Positions 19,342 through 27,484 of a stretch of DNA of 57,088 bases are shown here, piece by piece. The DNA is from Alcaligenaceae bacterium. GTDB lineage: Bacteria; Pseudomonadota; Gammaproteobacteria; Burkholderiales; Burkholderiaceae_B. A model generated the notes under the pieces. That model searched no databases. It was not told the DNA's origin and was given only the letters and a program-made list of their open reading frames with translations. Where the stretch lies: positions 1 to 57,088 of the forward strand of contig JABMMM010000115.1 of NCBI GenBank assembly GCA_013205565.1, written 5' to 3'. Each line of letters opens with the position of its first letter. Position 1 is the first letter of the stretch. Position numbers and translations under genes: made by a program.

Positions 19342-20850
19342 ATGAATACAGATTATTTGAAACGCATTTTGACATCGAAAGTGTATGACGTGGCGATTGA
19401 AACCGCGCTTGAGGTAGCGCCGCAACTCTCAGCGCGGCTGGGCAACACCTTTTTACTCAAACGCGAAGATACACAAACCGTCTTTAGTTTTAAGCTGCGT
19501 GGCGCCTATAACAAAATGGCGCATTTACCCCAGAGCGCACTCGCGCGTGGGGTCATCGCAGCCTCGGCGGGCAACCATGCACAGGGCGTCGCGCTATCAG
19601 CTAAGCGTCTGGGCTGCAAGGCGACGATCGTGATGCCCACCACCACGCCCGATGTGAAAATCAATGCCGTGCGAGCACTTGGCGCAACGGTGATTTTAAA
19701 AGGCGACAGCTTTAGCGACGCTTACACGCACGCGCTGACACTCGAACAAAAACACGGCATGAGCTTCGTGCACCCTTTTGACGATCCCGACGTGATCGCT
19801 GGGCAAGGCACGATCGGCATGGAAATCCTGCGCCAGCACGCGGGTCGCCTCGATGCGATTTTTGTTGCGATTGGCGGCGGCGGGTTAGTTAGCGGCATTG
19901 CCGCTTACGTCAAACAACTGCGTCCCGAAATCAAAATCATTGGGGTCCAAACCGTCGACTCAGATGCCATGGTCAAAAGCGTACGGGCCGGCAGACGCAT
20001 CACCCTTGCCGAAGTGGGTTTGTTTTCAGACGGCACGGCCGTCAAGCAAGTCGGAGTAGAAACCTTTCGTCTGGTACGCGAATACGTCGACGACTTTGTC
20101 GTCGTAGATACCGATGCGATTTGTGCTGCGATCAAAGACGTGTTTCAAGACACCCGCAGCGTTCTTGAGCCCGCGGGTGCGCTGGCCCTGGCGGGCGCCA
20201 AGCAATACGCGGCGCAACACAAGCTGCAAGGCAACACCCTGGTTGCGATCGCCTGCGGTGCGAATATGAATTTTGACCGCTTGCGCTTTGTCGCCGAGCG
20301 CGCTGCAGTCGGCGAAGCCCGCGAGGCCCTGTTTGCCGTGACCTTGCCCGAGCAGCGCGGCAGTTTTCGCGCTTTTTGTGAATTGGTGGGCAACCGAAGT
20401 GTCACAGAATTTAATTACCGCATTTCAGAGGCGCGCCTCGCGCATGTGTTTGTGGGGATTCAAGTTGCGAATGCCACCGAGCCCGCTCGAATCGCAAAAA
20501 ACTTTCGCGCGCATGGTTTTGCAACGCTAGACCTGACCCATGACGAAATGTCAAAAACGCATTTGCGCCACATGGTTGGCGGGCGCTCAACACTTGCCGA
20601 CAACGAGTTGCTGTACCGTTTCGAGTTTCCAGAACGTCCGGGCGCGCTCACCCGTTTTCTGCAATCGATGAAGCCCGACTGGAACATCAGCCTGTTTCAC
20701 TATCGCAATCAAGGCGCGGCCTATGGGCAAGTCTTAATTGGGATCCAAGTGCCCCGCGGCAGCAAAAAAGCCTTCAAAGACTTTTTAGACGAGGTTGGTT
20801 ACCCTTATTTCAACGAAACCGATAACCCCGTTTACAAACTATTTTTGTAA
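19342..20850 (+). CDS. ilvA: Threonine deaminase (biosynthetic) IlvA
   Basis: 502 residues, the length of the biosynthetic enzyme. It converts threonine to 2-oxobutyrate, the first step of isoleucine synthesis. The PLP lysine is Lys51 in VFSFKLRGAYNKM; SAGNHAQGVALSA, the glycine loop AIGGGGLVSGIAAYVK and CGANMNFDRL are the other PLP-fold motifs. Two C-terminal ACT-like regulatory domains follow (from about residue 330, LPEQRGSFRAFCELVG and FPERPGALTRFLQ), which give isoleucine inhibition and valine activation in the family. It stands alone, divergent from yqaA and convergent with apt. Confidence 0.95.
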   Translation: MNTDYLKRILTSKVYDVAIETALEVAPQLSARLGNTFLLKREDTQTVFSFKLRGAYNKMAHLPQSALARGVIAASAGNHAQGVALSAKRLGCKATIVMPTTTPDVKINAVRALGATVILKGDSFSDAYTHALTLEQKHGMSFVHPFDDPDVIAGQGTIGMEILRQHAGRLDAIFVAIGGGGLVSGIAAYVKQLRPEIKIIGVQTVDSDAMVKSVRAGRRITLAEVGLFSDGTAVKQVGVETFRLVREYVDDFVVVDTDAICAAIKDVFQDTRSVLEPAGALALAGAKQYAAQHKLQGNTLVAIACGANMNFDRLRFVAERAAVGEAREALFAVTLPEQRGSFRAFCELVGNRSVTEFNYRISEARLAHVFVGIQVANATEPARIAKNFRAHGFATLDLTHDEMSKTHLRHMVGGRSTLADNELLYRFEFPERPGALTRFLQSMKPDWNISLFHYRNQGAAYGQVLIGIQVPRGSKKAFKDFLDEVGYPYFNETDNPVYKLFL

Positions 20851-20906
20851 GCCAGGCTTCACGGCGTCGGTTTGACTCAGCTTGAATCAACGCGCGTTGC
20901 CCGAGC

Positions 20907-21467
20907 TCAACCACCCTCAAATTCGCACACGCTAAAAAACGGCGTGCCCGTCTGCGCAATCAGGCCTGAGCCCCCGAGCGCCGGCAAATTCACCACCGCG
21001 GCCGCCTCAGCCACGTTACCTCCGAGCTGCTGCAACAGCTTGATCGCCGCCAGCATCGTGCCTCCGGTGGCCACCAGATCGTCGACCAACAATACCCTTT
21101 GACCTGGTTTAATTGCATCTTGGTGCACCTCGACCGTCGCGTCACCATACTCAAGAGAGTAAGGCTGCGCAACCGTCTTAAAGGGCAGTTTGCCTTGTTT
21201 ACGAACCGGGACAAAGCCAACATTTAAAGCATAAGCCAGCGCACTGCCAAAAATAAAGCCGCGTGCGTCGATCCCCACAACCACATCAAGCCGGTTGCGC
21301 ATGTGGCGGTAAACAAACATATCGATTAAGGCCCGAAACGCGCGCGGATCGAGCAGCATGGGGGTAATGTCGCGAAACTGCACGCCCGGCTTAGGCCAGT
21401 CGGGCACGGTGCGAATCAGACCTCGAACCAGTTCAATCGGGTCTTGGTATGGGATGGGTGTAATCAT
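20907..21467 (-). CDS. apt: Adenine phosphoribosyltransferase
   Basis: 186 residues. Apt salvages adenine with PRPP to make AMP. The PRPP-binding motif [17 protein letters not shown] lies around residue 128; [12 protein letters not shown] and [18 protein letters not shown] are the adenine/phosphate loops. The open frame extends 20 codons upstream, but the ATG at 21467 gives the usual family N-terminus and has a GGAG about 12 bases before it. The gene is convergent with ilvA and divergent from kdsD. Confidence 0.94.
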   Translation of the reverse strand: MITPIPYQDPIELVRGLIRTVPDWPKPGVQFRDITPMLLDPRAFRALIDMFVYRHMRNRLDVVVGIDARGFIFGSALAYALNVGFVPVRKQGKLPFKTVAQPYSLEYGDATVEVHQDAIKPGQRVLLVDDLVATGGTMLAAIKLLQQLGGNVAEAAAVVNLPALGGSGLIAQTGTPFFSVCEFEGG

Positions 21468-21543
21468 TAAACGGCACTCCGCGGGTAAAAATCGGTATGA
21501 AACACAACGCCCAGCCTCTGCGCGCACCCGTAGAATACGCTAG

Positions 21544-21564
21544 CGGCGCCCCATCGTGGCGCCG
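21544..21564. promoter_or_regulatory. Perfect 7-bp inverted repeat between apt and kdsD
   Basis: CGGCGCC and GGCGCCG form a perfect stem with a seven-base loop, ending 19 bases before the kdsD ATG. No U-tract follows, so it is not an intrinsic terminator. It may be an operator in the divergent apt/kdsD promoter region or a hairpin in the kdsD leader. Function is not evident. Confidence 0.45.
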
Positions 21565-21583
21565 AACCGTTTAAACTAAAATT

Positions 21584-22591
21584 ATGGCAAGCACAGAATC
21601 GTACCCACCTCTCACCACGTTTGATCTTTCGGCGACGCTGACTTCTGCGCGTCAAACCCTGGAACTTGAAGCCCAGGCGATTCTGGCGCTCAAACAACGG
21701 CTAAGCGAAGACTTTGTGCGCGCCGTCGAACTCATGCTCGCCTGCAAAGGCCGCGTGGTAGTCTGCGGCTTGGGCAAGACTGGGCATATCGCCCGAAAAA
21801 TTGCCTCAACACTGGCTTCAACCGGCACACCTTCGTTTTTTTTACACGCGTCAGAAGCCGTTCATGGCGACCTTGGCATGCTTGGCCGTCAAGACCTTTT
21901 GGTGGCGCTGTCGTATTCAGGGAGTGGCCAAGAAATTCTTTCTATTCTGCCCGCAGCGCACCGACTTGGCGTCAAAGCCATCGCCCTGACCGGCAATCGC
22001 GACTCTGAACTGGCCCGACTGGCAGACGTCCACTTAGATGTCAGCGTCACGCTCGAAGCCTGCCCACTGAATCTGGCGCCCACCTCAAGCACAACCGCCT
22101 CTCTCGCAATGGGCGACGCGCTTGCTGTGGCTTGCCTGCAAGCTCGTGGCTTTGGAGCCGCGGACTTTGCCCGCTCGCACCCTGGCGGCGCGCTGGGCCG
22201 AAAACTCTTAACGCGCGTCTCTGATGTGATGCGCAGCGGTGCGGCTCTGCCAACCGTGGGTGTCGACGCTACGATGTCGCAAGCGCTTGAAGAAATGTCT
22301 CGTAAAGGGATGGGCATGACGATCGTTCTTGACGACCAAGGCCGGGCGCTGGGTTTGTTCACCGATGGTGATTTGCGCCGTCTGATTGAGCGCGAAGGCG
22401 ACGTCCGCCTGCTCACTGTTCGCGCGGGCATGACCACCAATCCGCGCCACATCCATGCGCAAGCGCTGGCCGTCGATGCTGCGTTGGTGATGGATACACA
22501 CCGCCTGAACCACTTGCTGGTCAGCCAAGACGATGGACAAATCATTGGGGCTTTGCATATGCACGACTTGATGGCCGCAAAAGTGATCTAG
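21584..22591 (+). CDS. kdsD: Arabinose-5-phosphate isomerase KdsD (KpsF/GutQ family)
   Basis: 335 residues: an SIS domain (about 45-175, with CGLGKTGHIARKIASTLASTGTP and VALSYSGSGQEI) and two CBS domains (about 215-330, with VSDVMRSGAALP and MGMTIVLDDQGRALGLFTDGDLRRLIE). It converts ribulose 5-phosphate to arabinose 5-phosphate, the first step to Kdo in LPS. The family signature FGAADFARSHPGGALGRKLL joins the two parts. It heads the kdsD-kdsC-lptC-lptA-lptB run, which is widely conserved in proteobacteria. Confidence 0.96.
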   Translation: MASTESYPPLTTFDLSATLTSARQTLELEAQAILALKQRLSEDFVRAVELMLACKGRVVVCGLGKTGHIARKIASTLASTGTPSFFLHASEAVHGDLGMLGRQDLLVALSYSGSGQEILSILPAAHRLGVKAIALTGNRDSELARLADVHLDVSVTLEACPLNLAPTSSTTASLAMGDALAVACLQARGFGAADFARSHPGGALGRKLLTRVSDVMRSGAALPTVGVDATMSQALEEMSRKGMGMTIVLDDQGRALGLFTDGDLRRLIEREGDVRLLTVRAGMTTNPRHIHAQALAVDAALVMDTHRLNHLLVSQDDGQIIGALHMHDLMAAKVI

Positions 22592-22606
22592 GGTGACCGG
22601 TTGAAG

Positions 22607-23206
22607 ATGAAACGTTCGCAGACACTTCCCCACCCCGCCGAGGCCTTGATTTTGGCGCGCATCGAACCCGCTTTGCGCGAACGGCTGGCGCGCCTCAAAC
22701 TAATGGTTTTTGATGTCGACGGGGTGCTCACCGATGGCGCACTTTGGTTTACCGAGCAAGGCGAGACCATCAAACGCTTTCACGCGCTCGATGGTCATGG
22801 CTTAAAGATGCTCACGGTCAGCGGGATCAAAGTCGCACTCGTCACAGGCCGCGAGAGTCCGATCGTCGCCCGACGCGCAGCTGAATTAGGAATAGGTGCA
22901 GTGATGCAAAACGTGCGCGATAAAGGGGCTGCCCTCAAAGCATTAATCGCCCGCGAGGGCCTTAAACTTGAACAGGCGGGCTTTATGGGCGATGACTTGA
23001 TTGATTTGCCTGCCATGCAACTCGTTGGGTTTGCAGCGTCTGTTCCCGACGCCCCCGCCTACCTGACGCAAGCGGCGCACTGGGTCTCAGAGCGGCGCGG
23101 TGGTCACGGTGCCGCGCGCGAATGCTGCGACCTGATCCTGGCTGCCCAACAACGCCTTGGGGCGTTCTTTCAACCCGGGCTGCTTGGCTCTGGGGCGGTA
23201 CAGTAA
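22607..23206 (+). CDS. kdsC: 3-deoxy-D-manno-octulosonate 8-phosphate phosphatase KdsC
   Basis: 199 residues from ATG (a TTG two codons earlier is possible). It is a HAD phosphatase of the tetrameric C0 type that dephosphorylates Kdo-8-P. Motif I is VFDVDGVLTDG near residue 38, motif II is the Thr in VALVTGRES, and motif III/IV are in FMGDDLIDLPAM. The RFHALDGHGLKML segment is specific to KdsC. The gene starts 15 bases after kdsD and ten bases before lptC. Confidence 0.95.
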   Translation: MKRSQTLPHPAEALILARIEPALRERLARLKLMVFDVDGVLTDGALWFTEQGETIKRFHALDGHGLKMLTVSGIKVALVTGRESPIVARRAAELGIGAVMQNVRDKGAALKALIAREGLKLEQAGFMGDDLIDLPAMQLVGFAASVPDAPAYLTQAAHWVSERRGGHGAARECCDLILAAQQRLGAFFQPGLLGSGAVQ

Positions 23207-23215
23207 AGGCCGCGC

Positions 23216-23833
23216 ATGAAAGAACGCTTTGCGCTGATTGTCTCGTTTGTGATTCTAACCTCCTTGGTGATGGGCACTTGGTGGGCTGCCGAGTACTCGC
23301 AACGAGCCGTCGACATCGATCCGCCCGTGCGCCTCACCCACGAGCGCGATAACTGGGCCAAACAGATTGTGTTGGTTCGTACCAACGAACACGGCGTGGT
23401 GATCCATCGCCTCGAAGGCGATTTGATGGAGCACTTTCCGGACGACAAGTCATACGATGTCGTGCGCCCGCGCGCCTTTGCCCTCAAGTCCGACAATCCA
23501 CTCACCATCGCCACCTCGCGCACCGCCACGGTTTACGACGAGGGGGATCGCATCGTCATGAAAGGGGATGCGATCGTGCTCAGGCTTGGTGACATCAAGC
23601 GCCAGCCATTGAATTTTCGTACCGAAGCGGTGACGATGCTGATTAAAGAAGACCTTGCCTATACTGACCTGCCCGCAATCGCCACCAGCGGCCGTTCGCG
23701 CATGAGTGGCACCGGCATGCGCTACAACAATGCAACTCAGCAGCTAGACGTGTTTAAATCAACCGATGTTGAGATTGCCCCCAAAGACAAGATCGACAGT
23801 ACCGAACCCGCAGCTTCACGGCCAAAACGATGA
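23216..23833 (+). CDS. lptC: LPS export ABC transporter periplasmic protein LptC
   Basis: 205 residues. A single N-terminal membrane segment (about residues 7-25) anchors a periplasmic beta-jellyroll domain of the OstA/LptC type (DPPVRLTHERDNWAKQIVLVRTNEHGVVIHRLEGDLMEHFPDD, then AVTMLIKEDLAYTDLPAIATSGRSRMSGTGMRYNNATQQLDV). LptC receives LPS from LptBFG and passes it to LptA. The C-terminal 20 residues are hydrophilic. It overlaps lptA by four bases. Confidence 0.93.
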   Translation: MKERFALIVSFVILTSLVMGTWWAAEYSQRAVDIDPPVRLTHERDNWAKQIVLVRTNEHGVVIHRLEGDLMEHFPDDKSYDVVRPRAFALKSDNPLTIATSRTATVYDEGDRIVMKGDAIVLRLGDIKRQPLNFRTEAVTMLIKEDLAYTDLPAIATSGRSRMSGTGMRYNNATQQLDVFKSTDVEIAPKDKIDSTEPAASRPKR

Positions 23834-24534
23834 TGACTCACTTACCTTCACCCCACCTGCTTCGTCTGCTGCTCGCCTTGGGTTTGTGCACGCTGCTGAG
23901 CTTGGCACACGCTCAAAAAAAGCCGTCTTCAACCGCGGCACTGGCGCCCCAAGAAGAGCCCAGCACCATGATTTTGTCTGACACTCTGCATTTTGACGAC
24001 ACCAAGCGAGAGAGTACGTTTTCGGGCAATGTCGTGATGACCCGCGGATACATGACCATGAACGCAGACAATCTTAATCTGCGCGAAGACGCCGAAGGCT
24101 TTCAGTACGGCACCGGCACCGTCAAACCAGGCAAGCGAGTGTTTATTCGCCAGGTACGGCCTGAAGTATACGAAGTCCTCGAAGGCGTTGGTGTGCGCGC
24201 CGAGTACAACGGCAAGACCGAAACCTTTGACTTGCTTGGTCAGGCGGTTGTCACCCGTTACATTTGTGGGCAGCACTTTGATACCGTCAGCGGCGAACGC
24301 GTGCGTTACAGTCAAAAAACTGATATCTACGAGGCGTTCTCTGGGCCAGACTCTGCCAATGCCGGAGGTAGGGTACGCTCAATCGCACAACCTCGGGCAC
24401 GTGCAGATGCAGCAGTCGCTGAATGTAAGGCCAAAGAGGCCGGCTTACCCGCCCCAACCCCAAAGCTCTCACCGGCAACCCCTGCAACGCCAGCGGCTAA
24501 CACGCGCCGTCCACCTGCGCCCGTTCGCCCTTAA
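23830..24534 (+). CDS. lptA: LPS transport periplasmic protein LptA
   Basis: 234 residues with a signal peptide (about residues 1-27, cleaved near AHA-QKK). The OstA-like core ([38 protein letters not shown] ... [38 protein letters not shown]) forms the LPS bridge from LptC to LptD. The C-terminal 40 residues are Pro/Ala-rich, longer than in E. coli and probably disordered. It is followed 28 bases later by lptB. Confidence 0.94.
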   Translation: MMTHLPSPHLLRLLLALGLCTLLSLAHAQKKPSSTAALAPQEEPSTMILSDTLHFDDTKRESTFSGNVVMTRGYMTMNADNLNLREDAEGFQYGTGTVKPGKRVFIRQVRPEVYEVLEGVGVRAEYNGKTETFDLLGQAVVTRYICGQHFDTVSGERVRYSQKTDIYEAFSGPDSANAGGRVRSIAQPRARADAAVAECKAKEAGLPAPTPKLSPATPATPAANTRRPPAPVRP

Positions 24535-24562
24535 GCCCGTTCGCCCTTACTTTTTCAGGCTC

Positions 24563-25351
24563 ATGCAAACCTCAAATGAAACTGGCTCGTCGCAGCCTGA
24601 ATACTTAACGCCCGGTCGCCTCAGCGCGACGGGATTGCGCAAGTCTTACGGCGGGCGCATGGTCGTACAAGACGTCTCGCTCTCGGTCAACAGCGGTGAA
24701 GTGGTGGGTTTACTGGGTCCGAACGGTGCCGGCAAAACCACTAGTTTTTATATGATTGTTGGTTTGGTTGCGGCGGATGCGGGCCGCATTGAGATTGACG
24801 AGACCCCCATCAGCAGCATGCCAATTCACCAGCGCGCCCGCCGCGGGGTGTCTTACCTGCCACAAGACGCGTCTGTGTTCAGGCGTTTAACGGTCGAAGA
24901 AAACATTCGCGCCGTACTCGAACTCCAAATCGATCAAAACGGTAAAAAATTCTCTAAACCCATGGTCGAGCAACAACTCGATGCGCTGCTCGAAGAGCTT
25001 CAAATTACGCATATTCGTCGTAACAGCGCGCTTTCGCTTTCGGGCGGAGAGCGGCGGCGGGTTGAAATTTCACGTGCATTGGCGACGCGTCCACGCTTTA
25101 TTTTGCTCGACGAACCGTTTGCCGGCGTGGACCCCATCGCGGTGATTGAAATTCAACGGATCGTGCGTTTCCTTAAAAGTCGCGGCATCGGCGTGCTCAT
25201 TACCGACCATAACGTGCGCGAAACACTCGGTATTTGTGACCGCGCCTACATCATCAGCGAAGGCAAAGTGCTCACCACCGGTAAACCCGAAGACATCATC
25301 AATGACGCTTCGGTACGCAAGGTTTATTTAGGCGAACATTTCAAGATGTAA
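24563..25351 (+). CDS. lptB: LPS export ABC transporter ATP-binding protein LptB
   Basis: 262 residues. Walker A is GPNGAGKTT, the signature is [17 protein letters not shown], Walker B is [16 protein letters not shown], and the switch His is in [10 protein letters not shown]. LptB powers extraction of LPS from the inner membrane with LptFG. The frame stays open for 125 codons upstream across lptA, but those residues are not ABC-like; the ATG at 24563 gives the normal N-terminus after about 20 extra residues. The next gene is hpf, not rpoN as in most proteobacteria. Confidence 0.96.
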   Translation: MQTSNETGSSQPEYLTPGRLSATGLRKSYGGRMVVQDVSLSVNSGEVVGLLGPNGAGKTTSFYMIVGLVAADAGRIEIDETPISSMPIHQRARRGVSYLPQDASVFRRLTVEENIRAVLELQIDQNGKKFSKPMVEQQLDALLEELQITHIRRNSALSLSGGERRRVEISRALATRPRFILLDEPFAGVDPIAVIEIQRIVRFLKSRGIGVLITDHNVRETLGICDRAYIISEGKVLTTGKPEDIINDASVRKVYLGEHFKM

Positions 25352-25374
25352 CTGCCTGTTTAGGCGCAACAAAT

Positions 25375-25394
25375 GTGCACGAACGTGCACGAAC
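25375..25394. repeat. Tandem decamer repeat upstream of hpf
   Basis: Two identical copies of GTGCACGAAC lie head to tail, followed by a degenerate third unit (ATACGCAAAC). They occupy the short noncoding region between lptB and hpf, 65 bases before the candidate hpf promoter. They could be regulator sites or leftover sequence; no function can be assigned. Confidence 0.6.
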
Positions 25395-25458
25395 ATACGC
25401 AAACTCAAACACACGCAAAATATATGTCTTTAACGTGACATAAATGTCGATTTGCCGC

Positions 25459-25486
25459 TTGATTTCTTGGGCGAACTGACTAAACT
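25459..25486 (+). promoter_or_regulatory. Candidate sigma-70 promoter for hpf
   Basis: TTGATT (25459-25464) and TAAACT (25481-25486) match the -35 and -10 consensus at four of six positions each, separated by 16 bases. Transcription would start about 80 bases before the hpf ATG. A GACAT-AA-ATGTC palindrome lies just upstream at 25437-25448. The match is modest and other promoters are possible. Confidence 0.35.
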
Positions 25487-25574
25487 AAAAGCGTCATCTA
25501 CTCACAAATCGAGGTTTACCCGCCGCCCTTTTCGCGCACTCGCGCACCCCGTCACTTTTTTTGGAGAGTACGCT

Positions 25575-25901
25575 ATGAACCTAAGCATCATGGGTCACCA
25601 CTTAGACGTTACCCCTGCAATTCGTGAATATATCCACAGCAAAATGGCACGCGTGTTACGACATTTTGACCATGTGATAGACATACAGGTCATGCTGTCG
25701 ATTGAACCCCTCAAGCATCGCGCCGAAATTACCCTGCATGTCCGAGGCAAAGATATCCATTGCGAAGCCTCAGAGGCAAATCTCTATGCCTCGCTTGACT
25801 TACTGATCGATAAAATTGATCGCAAAATTATTCAATATAAAGATCGCACACAAAACCACCACCATCTCGCGGCCAAACGCCAGCTTTTCGAAGCGGCCTG
25901 A
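25575..25901 (+). CDS. hpf: Ribosome hibernation promoting factor, short form
   Basis: 108 residues: the short HPF/YfiA-type domain only, without the C-terminal dimerisation extension of long HPF. Typical segments are MNLSIMGHHLDVTPAIREYIHSKM and EITLHVRGKDIHCEASEANLYASLDLLIDKIDRKI. It binds the 30S subunit near the decoding centre in stationary phase. The ATG has a strong TTGGAGAG ribosome-binding site. The upstream open frame (from 25452) is not homologous. The gene sits between lptB and ptsN, its usual place except for the missing rpoN. Confidence 0.94.
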   Translation: MNLSIMGHHLDVTPAIREYIHSKMARVLRHFDHVIDIQVMLSIEPLKHRAEITLHVRGKDIHCEASEANLYASLDLLIDKIDRKIIQYKDRTQNHHHLAAKRQLFEAA

Positions 25902-25930
25902 ACAGCAGCCCCTTCGCCACAACTGCCCTG

Positions 25931-25963
25931 CAAGCCCCTAAACTAAAGGGTCTGCGGGGCTTG
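25931..25963 (+). promoter_or_regulatory. Hairpin between hpf and ptsN
   Basis: CAAGCCCC and GGGGCTTG form a perfect 8-bp stem around a 17-base loop, 29 bases after the hpf stop. The following bases (TCGTTTG) are not a proper U-tract, so it is at best a weak terminator or a transcript-end stabilising stem. Confidence 0.45.
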
Positions 25964-26043
25964 TCGTTTGCACCTCTCGCACCCACACATGCCAGGAATT
26001 AAGCTGAGCCTCGCGTGCTTTACAAACCGGGCACGTCGCACCC

Positions 26044-26049
26044 TATAAT
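26044..26049 (+). promoter_or_regulatory. Perfect TATAAT -10 element six bases before the ptsN ATG
   Basis: An exact TATAAT hexamer ends six bases before the ptsN start codon. A TTTACA (26019-26024) is a possible -35, though its 19-base spacing is longer than ideal. Initiation at the normal distance would fall on or beside the ATG, giving a leaderless message. No Shine-Dalgarno sequence is visible. Confidence 0.5.
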
Positions 26050-26055
26050 CATTTG

Positions 26056-26511
26056 ATGAAACTTTTGTCACGTATCTTGCCCGCTGCGAACGTCATGCTT
26101 GAGCTCTCTGCGACAAGCAAGAAGCGTGTGTTCGAACAAGCCGGTCTTTTGTTTGAAAACCAGCACGGGCTCGAACGGGCTGCGGTCTACGAAAGCCTGT
26201 TTGCGCGCGAACGGCTCGGTTCAACCGGCCTGGGGGCTGGGATTGCCGTGCCACATGGCCGAGTCAAGGGTCTGAAGCACTCGGTTGCGGCATTTTTTAG
26301 GCTAACTCACCCTATTGCCTTTGAGGCGCCGGACCAACAGCCGGTCGGGCAGCTACTGTTTCTGTTGGCCCCAGAAGACGCAGCGCAACAACATCTAGAT
26401 ATACTAGCCGAGGTCGCGCAATTATTTTCAGATGAAGCGTTTCGCCTGAAGCTTGCCGATCAAACCGATTCTGGTGTCGTGCACCGGCTGCTGACCACGG
26501 GCTCGGTGTAA
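26056..26511 (+). CDS. ptsN: Nitrogen-PTS EIIA protein PtsN
   Basis: 151 residues of the EIIA-Ntr (mannitol/fructose EIIA) fold. The phosphorylated histidine is His67 in GAGIAVPHGRVKGLK, with the ERLGSTGLG segment before it. PtsN is the regulatory end of the nitrogen PTS (PtsP-NPr/HPr-PtsN) and controls potassium transport and stress responses in the family. The start MKLLSRILP matches family members, so the missing ribosome-binding site seems real. A TTG one codon upstream is also in frame. It is followed by hprK and rapZ. Confidence 0.94.
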   Translation: MKLLSRILPAANVMLELSATSKKRVFEQAGLLFENQHGLERAAVYESLFARERLGSTGLGAGIAVPHGRVKGLKHSVAAFFRLTHPIAFEAPDQQPVGQLLFLLAPEDAAQQHLDILAEVAQLFSDEAFRLKLADQTDSGVVHRLLTTGSV

Positions 26512-26556
26512 AACCCCCACGCAAGCGCGCGTGCGCTTCATCCTGACGGAGTCACT

Positions 26557-27483
26557 ATGCTGACGGTGCAAGATCTGGTGAACGACAATGTTGAAGATAT
26601 TGCCTTTAACTGGATTGCAGGTCAATCTGCAGCCGATCGCCGCATCCCAGATAATGGGATGGCTGCGGCAGACTTAATCGGGCACCTGAACTTGATTCAC
26701 CCCTCGCGCATTCAGGTGTTTGGGCGCGAAGAAATGGCTTATTACACCCGCTTTGATACGCGACGACGGGTGCACCACCTAGACGAATTATTAGCCGGTG
26801 GCGTACCCGCGATTTTAATTGCCGATGGTCTGAACGCGACCGAAGATCTGATTCAAGAATGCGAAAGCAATCAGGTCCCCTTACTGACCACCAAGGTCCC
26901 CGCGGCAGAACTCATCGACTTGCTGCGAATTTATTTAGGTCGCCGACTGGCGCCTGTCACTACCGTGCATGGCGTGTTTATGGATGTGTTGGGCCTGGGC
27001 GTGCTGATTACCGGCGAATCTGGCCTGGGTAAAAGCGAGTTGGCGCTTGAGTTGATTTCGCGCGGCCATGGTCTGGTCGCCGATGATGCGGTCGAACTCT
27101 CACGCACCTCGCCCAATGTCATTGACGGTCACTGCCCTGCCTTGCTTCAAAATATGCTTGAGGTACGCGGCCTGGGCTTGCTGAATATTCGCACGATTTT
27201 TGGTGAAACCTCGGTGCGCCGAAAAATGAAACTCAAACTCATCGTGCATTTGGTGCGCGCAACCGCTCAAGACAAATTCGAGCGTCTGCCCTTGCAAGAC
27301 ATGACCCAAGAGTTGCTGGGCTGTCCGATTCGTAAGGTCATGCTGCAAGTAGCGGCCGGTCGCAACTTGGCCGTCTTGGTTGAGGCGGCGGTGCGCAATA
27401 CCATTCTCAAACTACGCGGCATCGATACCCTGACCGAGTTCATGGAGCGCCAGGCTGCGGCCATCGCGCAGAGCAACGCGTAA
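26557..27483 (+). CDS. hprK: HPr kinase/phosphorylase HprK
   Basis: 308 residues. The N-terminal DRTGG-like domain (1-130) precedes the kinase core: TVHGVFMDVLGLGVLITGESGLGKSE holds the Walker A (Gly153-Ser160) and the catalytic histidine (His138), and EVRGLGLLNIRTIFG is the HprK family motif. It phosphorylates and dephosphorylates a serine of HPr in response to metabolic state. The ptsN-hprK-rapZ order is normal for betaproteobacteria, where it links the PTS to regulation instead of sugar uptake. No HPr gene is in the window. Confidence 0.95.
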   Translation: MLTVQDLVNDNVEDIAFNWIAGQSAADRRIPDNGMAAADLIGHLNLIHPSRIQVFGREEMAYYTRFDTRRRVHHLDELLAGGVPAILIADGLNATEDLIQECESNQVPLLTTKVPAAELIDLLRIYLGRRLAPVTTVHGVFMDVLGLGVLITGESGLGKSELALELISRGHGLVADDAVELSRTSPNVIDGHCPALLQNMLEVRGLGLLNIRTIFGETSVRRKMKLKLIVHLVRATAQDKFERLPLQDMTQELLGCPIRKVMLQVAAGRNLAVLVEAAVRNTILKLRGIDTLTEFMERQAAAIAQSNA

Positions 27484-27484
27484 C

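Noticed and set aside
20851-20906. Possible terminator between convergent ilvA and apt
   Set aside because: A TTGACTCA/TGAATCAA imperfect repeat is AT-rich, has a mismatch and lacks a following T-run.
21889-22545. 218-codon minus-strand frame opposite kdsD
   Set aside because: Low-complexity Ser/Arg/Ala product; kdsD SIS and CBS motifs occupy this stretch.
24188-24562. 125-codon N-terminal extension of the lptB frame overlapping lptA
   Set aside because: The residues do not resemble ABC proteins, lptA is clearly coded in another frame, and ATG 24563 gives a normal LptB.
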